From Thermoguttaceae bacterium (GTDB lineage: Bacteria > Planctomycetota > Planctomycetia > Pirellulales > Thermoguttaceae): 7,134 nucleotides of DNA. Position 1 is the first letter of the stretch. Each line of letters opens with the position of its first letter. The notes under the pieces were generated by a model. That model did no database searches. It had not been told where the DNA came from and saw nothing but the letters and a program-made list of their open reading frames with translations. The translations under genes were made by a program, and so were the position numbers. The DNA is taken from positions 1-7,134 of the forward strand of contig JAQVID010000152.1 of the NCBI GenBank assembly GCA_028695865.1, read 5' to 3'. Positions 1 through 4,579 of this stretch are shown here, one piece after another.

Positions 1-250
1 CAAGCTCGGTTTCGCGAAATATCTGGTCTGTCCGTTTGTTCACACGATCGGTCTGCACGAGGCGGAATCGCCGTTCTTTGGTCCGAACAGTAACGATGAA
101 CTAAGGCCTGGTATGACGGTATGTGTTGACGTCAGTTTCTTCGGGCATCCGGAATTTCACGGGTCGCGAATCGAAACGGGCTTCAAGATCACCCCATCGG
201 GAGCCGTTCCGTTGAGTCCGAAAATGAACGCGATTCATTCCCAAATATGA
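1..250 (+). CDS. M24 family metallopeptidase (Xaa-Pro aminopeptidase-like), C-terminal part
   Basis: This is the last 82 codons of a gene that begins before the window; the frame runs from base 2 to a TGA at 248-250. The visible part matches the end of the pita-bread catalytic domain of M24 peptidases, which remove N-terminal residues before proline or cleave related dipeptides using two metal ions. Counting from the first complete codon, VHTIGLHE (residues 13-20) holds the conserved metal-ligand His (H14) and a second active-site His (H19). LRPGMTVCVDV (34-44) is the strand that normally ends in a Glu ligand, and SRIETGFKIT (55-64) holds the last Glu ligand (E58). Two oddities are visible: the expected Glu of the 'xxEP' strand is Asp (D43), and the two histidines are about two residues closer than in E. 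coli PepP. Both suggest a divergent subfamily. The substrate cannot be told, and the first two Asp ligands lie outside the window. Confidence 0.8.
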   Translation, partial: KLGFAKYLVCPFVHTIGLHEAESPFFGPNSNDELRPGMTVCVDVSFFGHPEFHGSRIETGFKITPSGAVPLSPKMNAIHSQI

Positions 251-279
251 GTTTGTACCTCATGACGAAAAGCATAAAA

Positions 280-304
280 GGAGCCGGAATAACGGCCGGA
301 CTCC
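280..304. other. GC-rich hairpin after the peptidase gene
   Basis: GGAGCCGG (280-287) pairs with CCGG-A-CTCC (296-304), giving an 8-bp stem with one bulged A and an 8-nt loop, 30 nt after the peptidase stop. No T-run follows, so it is not a classic intrinsic terminator, though it could pause polymerase or protect a 3' end. The rest of 251-428 holds an A/T-rich stretch with a long T-run (about 387-412) just before the next gene. I could not pick out a convincing promoter there. Confidence 0.35.
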
Positions 305-428
305 GAAGGCGAAGCGTTGACCGGATAGAGCGAATGGCGATGTTGTTTGCAGATTTTCGGCCGCGTTCGCAAGAATTCAATTTCACTTGATTTTTATTTT
401 TCGTTTTTTTTTGCAAAGGAAAATTACA

Positions 429-1313
429 ATGAGTCAATTTGATATTGTCATTGGTATTGATATGGAGACGGATATCGGAAGTTTTACCGACCGATACAAA
501 GGAATTAAATGCGGAACGGCTCCGCTTTTGGACGTTTTTGCCAAAAATAACGCCCTGGGCACGTTCTTCTGGACGGGGCACGCCGCTCAAAACAATCCGG
601 ATCAGGTCGCTTTGGTCAAGAGTGCCGGTCACGAAACAGGCTGTCATTCCCTGGTTCACGAAACGTTGGGCGATCCGCTGTTTCCGCTTCCGAACAACTG
701 GCCGGTCTGCGATTTTGAGGTCGAAGGTCGTATTAAGGAAGCAACTCGAATCGTCCGCGAGATTTCCGGCGTTGATCCGACCAGTTTTCGTTGTCCCCGA
801 CTTTGGGGGAGTACGAAAGTCGTCAATGTTCTTGAATCGCTCGGCTATAAAGCGGACGCCTCCCTGCCGCTCTTCTTCTATCGGACCATGTTTCGTCCGT
901 ATCATCCAAACGCCAACGACTGGACACGTGAAGGAAATTTGAAACTGGTCGAAATCCCGATCTTCTGCGATCTTGTCATGAAGAGCAACGACCCGTTTAA
1001 TCGTGACCGCGACCAGTGGCCGCTCTTCCGGACGAAAGGGGCCGATTTCATGCTCGATCGTGTTGACGGCTTTGTTAAGTATGTTGAAGAACAGGGAGCC
1101 CGACCGATTTTGTGTTATTATTTCCATCCGTGGGAATTCTATCCGATGCCGACCGGAGCACTTGATTTCGGCGAAGCTTCGGTCACGCCGCTTCCTTTTA
1201 TTACGGAGAACTGCGGCGACGTCGCTCTTCGGGAACTCGACAAGCTCTTTAAGGGAATGCTTGCCCGAGGGGGAGAATTCAAGACCGCCGCCCAACTGGC
1301 CGACGAGTATTGA
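429..1313 (+). CDS. Polysaccharide deacetylase-like protein (NodB homology fold, CE4 type)
   Basis: This 294-residue protein is probably a metal-dependent hydrolase of the carbohydrate esterase 4 / NodB fold, which removes acetyl or related groups from amino sugars or small amides. The family motifs appear in order. IDMETD (10-15) takes the place of the usual Asp-Asp motif, with D11, E13 and D15. GHETGCHSLVHE (67-78) gives the metal-binding H-S-x-x-H pair H73 and H77. FRCPRLWGS (120-128) is the Arg-x-Pro motif. YYFHPWEF (230-237) carries the late His-Pro (H233). The D-x-E-x-D form, the HPWE ending and the lack of a signal peptide or membrane segment resemble the cytoplasmic PuuE / Helicobacter PgdA-like branch more than secreted chitin deacetylases. 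The ATG at 429 is preferred because AAGGA lies at 416-420, eight bases upstream; an in-frame TTG at 387 has no such site and would add a basic, Phe-rich stretch. The substrate is unknown, and the next gene downstream converges on it. Confidence 0.8.
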   Translation: MSQFDIVIGIDMETDIGSFTDRYKGIKCGTAPLLDVFAKNNALGTFFWTGHAAQNNPDQVALVKSAGHETGCHSLVHETLGDPLFPLPNNWPVCDFEVEGRIKEATRIVREISGVDPTSFRCPRLWGSTKVVNVLESLGYKADASLPLFFYRTMFRPYHPNANDWTREGNLKLVEIPIFCDLVMKSNDPFNRDRDQWPLFRTKGADFMLDRVDGFVKYVEEQGARPILCYYFHPWEFYPMPTGALDFGEASVTPLPFITENCGDVALRELDKLFKGMLARGGEFKTAAQLADEY

Positions 1314-1352
1314 TTGGTTTGCCCGCTTTCACTTCTTTCCCGGGATCGCGGG

Positions 1353-1374
1353 GGGAAACCCCACAGGGGTTCCC
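1353..1374. other. Hairpin just after the deacetylase gene
   Basis: GGGAAACCCC (1353-1362) pairs with GGGGTTCCC (1366-1374) around an ACA triloop: nine pairs with one bulged A, 40 nt after the deacetylase stop codon. There is no U-run after it on the plus strand, so efficient intrinsic termination is doubtful. It is also a diverged form of the AACCCC-GTA-GGGGTT hairpin that opens each long repeat copy downstream, so it may be repeat debris rather than a dedicated terminator. Confidence 0.4.
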
Positions 1375-1452
1375 GCATGGCAGGCAGGGCCTTGCGCGTT
1401 AGCCGCACCCCATGTAATGCGTTCACCAAAATCGTATGGCATTTGCGAAAAG
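1353..1452. repeat. Degenerate relative of the long repeat, upstream side
   Basis: The stretch around 1356-1385 (AAACCCCACAGGGGTTCCCG, then CATGGCAGGCA) clearly matches the opening of the long repeat (AACCCCGTAGGGGTTTCCG, then TATGGTAGGCA), with scattered changes. The segment GTTAGCCGCACCC near 1397-1409 recurs as ATTAGCCGCACCC near 2187-2199 at the other end of the region. I read this as an older, partly decayed member of the same repeat family. Confidence 0.5.
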
Positions 1453-1458
1453 AATCCC

Positions 1459-1723
1459 AACCCCGTAGGGGTTTCCGTATGGTAGGCACCCGGTTCGGCC
1501 GTCAGGCCGTACCCCTGCTATGCGATCCCCTAAAAAACAAAATCCGTAATTCCGGTCTCGCATGACCGGAATTACGGAATATTGGGACGAATTCGAACCG
1601 TTCTGGCCCTAATTGCGCTCGTTTCACTCGCTCCCTATACGGGCTTGATGAATTTTCATGATACGCTAAATTGAGTCACGCAAATTTGACGCCAACGCCG
1701 ATTCCCCAAAAATCCCAACCCCG
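1459..1723. repeat. Long intergenic repeat, copy A (~265 bp)
   Basis: This segment aligns with 1885-2150 at a constant offset of 426 bases over almost its whole length, with about fifteen substitutions and one single-base indel near the end; identity is roughly 95% by eye. It contains, in order: a short palindrome AACCCC-GTA-GGGGTT; an imperfect hairpin at 1483-1520 whose core is CGGCC-GTCA-GGCCG, flanked by GGT/ACC, GCA/TGC and TA/TA pairs; a perfect 15-bp inverted repeat at 1543-1578; a stretch with the small palindrome ATGAATTTTCAT; and a closing AATCCCAACCCCG. No transposase, terminal inverted repeats of the whole unit, or believable reading frame is present. It looks like a non-coding interspersed element of unknown origin. 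Confidence 0.85.
1532..1578 (-). terminator. Intrinsic terminator-like hairpin in repeat copy A
   Basis: TCCGTAATTCCGGTC (1543-1557) and GACCGGAATTACGGA (1564-1578) are perfect 15-bp complements around a 6-nt loop. Read on the minus strand, the hairpin is followed at once by TTTTGTTTTTT (complement of 1532-1542), the stem plus U-run of a Rho-independent terminator. On the plus strand the following bases are not T-rich. It points the right way for the minus-strand membrane gene, as a second site behind the equivalent hairpin in copy B. Confidence 0.65.
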
Positions 1724-1884
1724 TAGGGGACATTTTGGAGTGCGGAGGCTTGCCGCCGCTTTTGTGTGCGTTAAATAAGGCAAACGCGGGAGCTTGCTCC
1801 CGGTTCGACCTTTACACTTTAAAAGAGCTCCCCGGTTTTTACAATCGAAAACTTGGCTTTTGCACTTCGCGTAATGGGGCGAAA
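1724..1884. other. Unique spacer between repeat copies, with two short GC hairpins
   Basis: This spacer is not shared by the two long copies. It contains GCGGAGGC-TT-GCCGCCGC (1742-1759; one mismatch) and a perfect CGGGAGC-TT-GCTCCCG (1787-1802). Neither is followed by a T-run on the plus strand. No frame in it looks coding. These hairpins resemble the short GC-rich palindromes common in repeat-rich intergenic DNA. Confidence 0.5.
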
Positions 1885-2150
1885 AACCCCGTAGGGGTTT
1901 CCGTATGGTAGGCACCCGGTTCGGCCGTCAGGCCGTACCCCTGCTATGCGTTCCCCCAAAAAAACAATTCCGTAATTCCGGTCTCGCATGACCGGAATTA
2001 CGGAATATTGGGACGAATCCGAACCGCTCGTTCCCTAATTGCGCTCGTTTCACTCGCTCCCTATACGGGCTTGATGAATTTTCATGATACGCTAAATTGA
2101 GTCCCGCAAATTTGACGCCAACGCCGGTTACTCCAAAAATCCCAACCCCG
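1885..2150. repeat. Long intergenic repeat, copy B (~266 bp)
   Basis: Second copy of the element at 1459-1723, in the same orientation. All internal parts are kept: the AAACCCC-GTA-GGGGTTT palindrome (7-bp arms here, 1884-1900), the imperfect hairpin at 1909-1946, the long perfect inverted repeat (1967-2006) and the closing AATCCCAACCCCG. Changes cluster in the A-rich tract before the long hairpin, around 2018-2024, and near the 3' end. The inverted repeat itself is unchanged and slightly longer here, which suggests that the hairpin is what is being kept. Confidence 0.85.
1958..2006 (-). terminator. Intrinsic terminator-like hairpin in repeat copy B
   Basis: A 17-bp perfect inverted repeat (1967-1983 with 1990-2006; 6-nt loop) is followed on the minus strand by TTGTTTTTTT (complement of 1958-1967, so the first two bases belong to the stem). 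This is the nearest good terminator for the minus-strand membrane gene, whose stop codon is at 2227, about 220 nt upstream in its direction of transcription. Nothing closer to the stop looks as good. Confidence 0.7.
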
Positions 2151-2200
2151 CAAACGGTTTCCGTATGGTAATATAGAGCGTAGCGTATTAGCCGCACCCT
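2151..2200. repeat. Partial repeat relative at the downstream edge
   Basis: Right after copy B, CGGTTTCCGTATGGTA (2155-2170) restates the start of the repeat (GGGTTTCCGTATGGTAGGCA) and then diverges. The following ATTAGCCGCACCC (about 2187-2199) matches the degenerate unit at 1397-1409. This is a truncated further copy, ending close to the 3' end of the membrane gene. Confidence 0.5.
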
Positions 2201-2226
2201 TGCGGACGTGCTTGACGTGCCCGCCG

Positions 2227-3597
2227 TTAAGCGTTTTGACTGATTTTCACGAACTCGACAAAAGCTGTCCCGTTGGCGATCGCAAGTGAGACGCTTAGCG
2301 TGATGAGCAGAAAATCAAAACCTCTGCTCAATCGCGATTTCTCCCCGGTCAAAACATAAACGCCCCCGATTACCATAGGTACCGCGAAAATCCAGTGGTC
2401 GGCGTAAATGTGCAATTCCTGCCAGCCAAATCGCAGGACTAAATGAAGAAACAGACTGAAGCCGAAAACAGCAAGGACGAATATCAAACGACGTTCCTTG
2501 AAAACCGACAGGGTTCCCATCGCAAAGAGCGCAAGCAGACCAAGTCCGGGCAACATTTGTGTCCAGGATGTCTCTTGAGCGACTTGAGGAGCACGATACT
2601 CAATGCCTTCCAGATGGTCCAGAGTGGGATCGGTACCGCCGTAAAGTTTCGGACCGACCAGCGAATTTGTCCAAAAGCAATTCACGGCCAATGTGCACCA
2701 CTGCCCCAGTCCGCCTGTTTCGCCTTGATGTGGAACATTACGATTGTACTCGATATAGTTGACACAGAACCATTGCGAAAGAGTTGTTTCTTCCGGCAAA
2801 AACAGAAAGATTCCGCCGAAGATCGCAAAATAGATTAAATATAAAACGACGAATAAAATCGCTGCGCCAAGTACAAATCGACTGGTGCGACTCCATGTCC
2901 CGGGCGCAAGGGAAAAAACAAGCGAAGTGCAGACCGCGTTTGTCGTCGTTACCGCTCCTCCCAAAAGGGTCCAGACGAAATAATCAGCAAACGGCACGGG
3001 ACGTCGTTCCGCGGTAAATCGAGCTGCCGCCAGAATCGAACCGATTAAAACAAGCTGTGACACGGGAAACGATTCCGGTGTAAAACACAAGATTAAATTT
3101 GAAAAGAGCATGGTAAACATAACCGTTAACAGTATCGATCGAAAAAGCGTGAGTTCAAGTACATTTCGCAGCCAACGAAAAACGCCAAGCGCGGAAAGCG
3201 TCGTCACCAGATTGAATAGCAGTATATAAAAGAACGCTTTTGCCCGCAATCCGCCAAGCCAGAAGACGAGTTGCCCGACAATCGACATGGGAACGAACAA
3301 GAGTTTCATAAAAGGATGTCGCGAAAGAAACAGGCCTTCTGTCGTATCAATACTGTAATATACGTTGGTATACCAAGCATTGTCGTAGCCCAAATATCCC
3401 CAGTAGCCCGGGGAGAATCGCTCGATGACGTCCGACGAACTAAATACAACCATCGAAATCGCGAAATAGAAACAAAAAATCGTAGCACAAAGCGCAACTT
3501 CCGTTCGCCTTGCCGGAAACATGTCGCGGACAAAGAATATTGCCGCGTAAACAAACCGCGTTAAAAACGAACCGTCCCGGGCCGCCGCTTCCGCCAT
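2227..3597 (-). CDS. Polytopic membrane protein of unknown function (possibly GT-C or DUF6080-like)
   Basis: This 456-residue protein has about eleven hydrophobic spans, near residues 33-52, 98-115, 120-140, 150-171, 178-195, 206-225, 241-266, 349-365, 370-389, 400-416 and 427-445. A long extramembrane loop (about 267-345) is rich in Trp, Tyr, Cys and Gly. The first outside loop has GYLGYDNAWYTN (67-78) and then SRHPFMKLLF (92-101). This order (loop with Asp, then His-Pro before a helix, then a Pro-Glu loop at FTPESFP, 172-178) recalls GT-C glycosyltransferase-like proteins and the DUF6080 group, but I cannot name a family with certainty and no catalytic role is shown. The ATG at 3597 is chosen because AAGGGG lies just upstream and a strong promoter sits at 3665-3693; an in-frame start at 3714 would place that promoter inside the gene. 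It is convergent with the deacetylase and divergent from the regulator operon. Confidence 0.75.
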   Translation of the reverse strand: MAEAAARDGSFLTRFVYAAIFFVRDMFPARRTEVALCATIFCFYFAISMVVFSSSDVIERFSPGYWGYLGYDNAWYTNVYYSIDTTEGLFLSRHPFMKLLFVPMSIVGQLVFWLGGLRAKAFFYILLFNLVTTLSALGVFRWLRNVLELTLFRSILLTVMFTMLFSNLILCFTPESFPVSQLVLIGSILAAARFTAERRPVPFADYFVWTLLGGAVTTTNAVCTSLVFSLAPGTWSRTSRFVLGAAILFVVLYLIYFAIFGGIFLFLPEETTLSQWFCVNYIEYNRNVPHQGETGGLGQWCTLAVNCFWTNSLVGPKLYGGTDPTLDHLEGIEYRAPQVAQETSWTQMLPGLGLLALFAMGTLSVFKERRLIFVLAVFGFSLFLHLVLRFGWQELHIYADHWIFAVPMVIGGVYVLTGEKSRLSRGFDFLLITLSVSLAIANGTAFVEFVKISQNA

Positions 3598-3664
3598 GAT
3601 ATTCCCCTTGCAAAACACCAACTTTATTTTTATACGAACCAGAATTCCTGTTTCGTTACCGTCT

Positions 3665-3693
3665 ATTATCTTCTTGTAAGGCCATGATGTCAA
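3665..3693 (-). promoter_or_regulatory. Sigma70-type promoter of the membrane-protein gene
   Basis: On the minus strand, TTGACA (complement of 3688-3693) is separated by exactly 17 bases from GATAAT (complement of 3665-3670): a perfect -35 and a five-of-six -10. Transcription should begin near 3658, giving a leader of about 60 nt to the ATG at 3597. It is the best promoter match I found on this strand. Confidence 0.7.
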
Positions 3694-3805
3694 GGCGTCC
3701 AAACGACCATTCAAGAGCGACCAATGAATACTGTTATTGGAAGTCTGGGTAATCTGGCGAAAGAGCTTGTTTTCAAACGCAAACGGTTTTTGCCCGGAAT
3801 GTGTC

Positions 3806-3833
3806 TTGACATTCCTGTTGAGTGGTGTAGGAT
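3806..3833 (+). promoter_or_regulatory. Possible plus-strand promoter far upstream of the regulator gene
   Basis: A perfect TTGACA (3806-3811) is followed after 16 bases by TAGGAT (3828-3833), a four-of-six -10; TATATT at 3833-3838 is a better hexamer but too far away. If used, it would make a leader of about 400 nt before the regulator gene or a separate short transcript. No good small gene follows: the open frames between 3724 and 3952 show no family features. Confidence 0.3.
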
Positions 3834-3932
3834 ATATTACAGTAAGGTTAAGTTACGTTCATTGTGCGCGCATGTGCCAGTACATGAGACACAATTCCTT
3901 TCCATTCCATGGGATTGATTTTATTGCCCATC

Positions 3933-3964
3933 TTGAAAAGAAAGAGCCTTGAAAAGAAAGAGCC
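3933..3964. repeat. Perfect 16-bp tandem duplication
   Basis: TTGAAAAGAAAGAGCC occurs twice back to back (3933-3948 and 3949-3964) with no mismatch. It lies in the intergenic region between the two divergent promoters and is purine-rich on the plus strand. Replication slippage explains it simply; a doubled protein-binding site is possible but unsupported. Confidence 0.85.
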
Positions 3965-4021
3965 GAAGGTTCTTGAATTTTGGTTTTATACTCCGATACT
4001 TCAATTTTCGGTGATTGGTTG

Positions 4022-4043
4022 CCCGTTTACCTTGGAAAACGGG
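4022..4043. other. Small hairpin in the divergent intergenic region
   Basis: CCCGTTT (4022-4028) pairs perfectly with AAACGGG (4037-4043) across an 8-nt loop. No T-run follows on the plus strand; on the minus strand the next bases are also not a U-run. Between 3694 and 4092 this, the tandem duplication and the weak promoter are the only structures I can see. Confidence 0.4.
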
Positions 4044-4092
4044 GAATTCAGACCGTTCAACACGAAAAATCAAGTAAAACCCGTATAAGCCC

Positions 4093-4121
4093 TTTACATC
4101 TTAAACATTATTTATTACAAT
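4093..4121 (+). promoter_or_regulatory. Sigma70-type promoter of the arsR-comM-purN cluster
   Basis: TTTACA (4093-4098) and TACAAT (4116-4121) are five-of-six matches each, at the ideal 17-base spacing, in an A/T-rich setting. Transcription would begin near 4128 and leave a leader of about 118 nt before the regulator ATG at 4246. The three genes that follow are closely packed with no other clear promoter between them. Confidence 0.7.
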
Positions 4122-4182
4122 AAAAAGCGAATACTTTTTACGCTGGTATCGACGGGAACTTTTGTCAAGTTGTCGCCGCTTA

Positions 4183-4192
4183 TCAACGTTGA
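4183..4192. promoter_or_regulatory. Palindrome in the operon leader, possible operator
   Basis: TCAACGTTGA is a perfect 10-bp palindrome about 55 nt downstream of the predicted transcription start and 54 nt before the regulator's ATG. A related half-site-like TCAAGTTG lies 20 bases earlier (4164-4171). ArsR-type dimers bind imperfect dyads near their own promoters, so this is a candidate autoregulatory site; the assignment is inference from position and symmetry alone. Confidence 0.25.
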
Positions 4193-4245
4193 GCAAGTGT
4201 CACGAGGTGCTTTACCTGCTTTTTGCAAATCGTGAGGGATTGAGA

Positions 4246-4560
4246 ATGGCAAAAAATACGCAAGACCCAACTGTTAAAAAACTGCAACCACTTATCCGTT
4301 TCGTGAAGTTATTTTCTCATCCGGTCCGGCTTTTTGTCGTCATGGAACTTCTGGATGGGGACGAATGTTCGGTTGGTTACCTTGTTTCCAGGCTAAAAAT
4401 TGAATTTTCAGTCGTCTCCAAACATCTCGCGATTTTGAAAAAGGCCGGCATTGTTACGACCATTCGAGATCGCCAATGGGTTTATTATCGCCTTAAGAAC
4501 GCCGAAATTATCTCGTTCGTCCGGCAACTGCAAAGCCTTCATTTGCCTTTCTCCCGATAG
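4246..4560 (+). CDS. ArsR-family winged-helix transcriptional regulator
   Basis: A 104-residue DNA-binding protein of typical ArsR/SmtB size. It has FSHPVRLFVVMELLDGDE (23-40; the 'HPxRLxIL' helix), VGYLVSRLKIEFSVVSKHLAILKKAGIV (43-70; helix-turn-helix with the SxVSKHLxxLKxAG recognition signature) and TTIRDRQWVYYRL (71-83; the beta-wing with the typical WVxYRL). The metal-sensing CxC pair of arsenic sensors (ELCVCDL) is replaced by ECSVGYL, leaving a single Cys41, so arsenic or cadmium sensing by that site is unlikely; the signal is unknown. The ATG at 4246 has GAGG at 4234-4237. An in-frame TTG at 4162 would add 28 residues unlike the family. It lies 19 nt before comM, behind the promoter at 4093-4121, and may repress or activate its own operon. 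Confidence 0.85.
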   Translation: MAKNTQDPTVKKLQPLIRFVKLFSHPVRLFVVMELLDGDECSVGYLVSRLKIEFSVVSKHLAILKKAGIVTTIRDRQWVYYRLKNAEIISFVRQLQSLHLPFSR

Positions 4561-4579
4561 GCCATTTCAGGAATTTATT

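Noticed and set aside
189..1295. A long minus-strand open frame (368 codons) across the deacetylase gene
   Set aside because: Its product is Arg/Lys-rich with no family features, and it lies antiparallel to a gene with clear CE4 motifs; it is a shadow of that gene.
1139..1565. Short open frames on both strands entering the repeat region (for example products ending NPVGVSVW or beginning MPTIRKPLRG)
   Set aside because: These frames are translations of the repeat itself; the same peptide pieces recur because the DNA repeats, and none has a ribosome-binding site or a family match.
1676..2197. Two minus-strand frames of 79 and 89 codons in the repeat region
   Set aside because: They follow the repeat copies, contain low-complexity Arg/Gly/Pro stretches, and no start signals are visible.
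1353..2200. A CRISPR array
   Set aside because: The repeats are long (~265 bp), only two full copies exist, the spacing is irregular, and there are no regular short repeats with unique spacers and no cas genes.
1353..2200. An insertion sequence
   Set aside because: No transposase reading frame, no terminal inverted repeats bounding the whole segment and no clear target-site duplication apart from the internal 19-mer.
3598..3714. An N-terminal extension of the membrane protein starting at 3714
   Set aside because: A strong minus-strand promoter lies at 3665-3693 inside this stretch, and the ATG at 3597 has its own AAGGGG site.
4162..4245. A 28-residue N-terminal extension of the ArsR-like regulator
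   Set aside because: It starts at a TTG without a ribosome-binding site, does not resemble ArsR proteins, and the ATG at 4246 has GAGG at the right distance.
4451..4579. A longer start for comM overlapping the regulator gene
   Set aside because: The extra residues are an out-of-frame reading of the regulator, and the family's N-terminus (MLAKLQTFSLLGIEA) begins at 4580.
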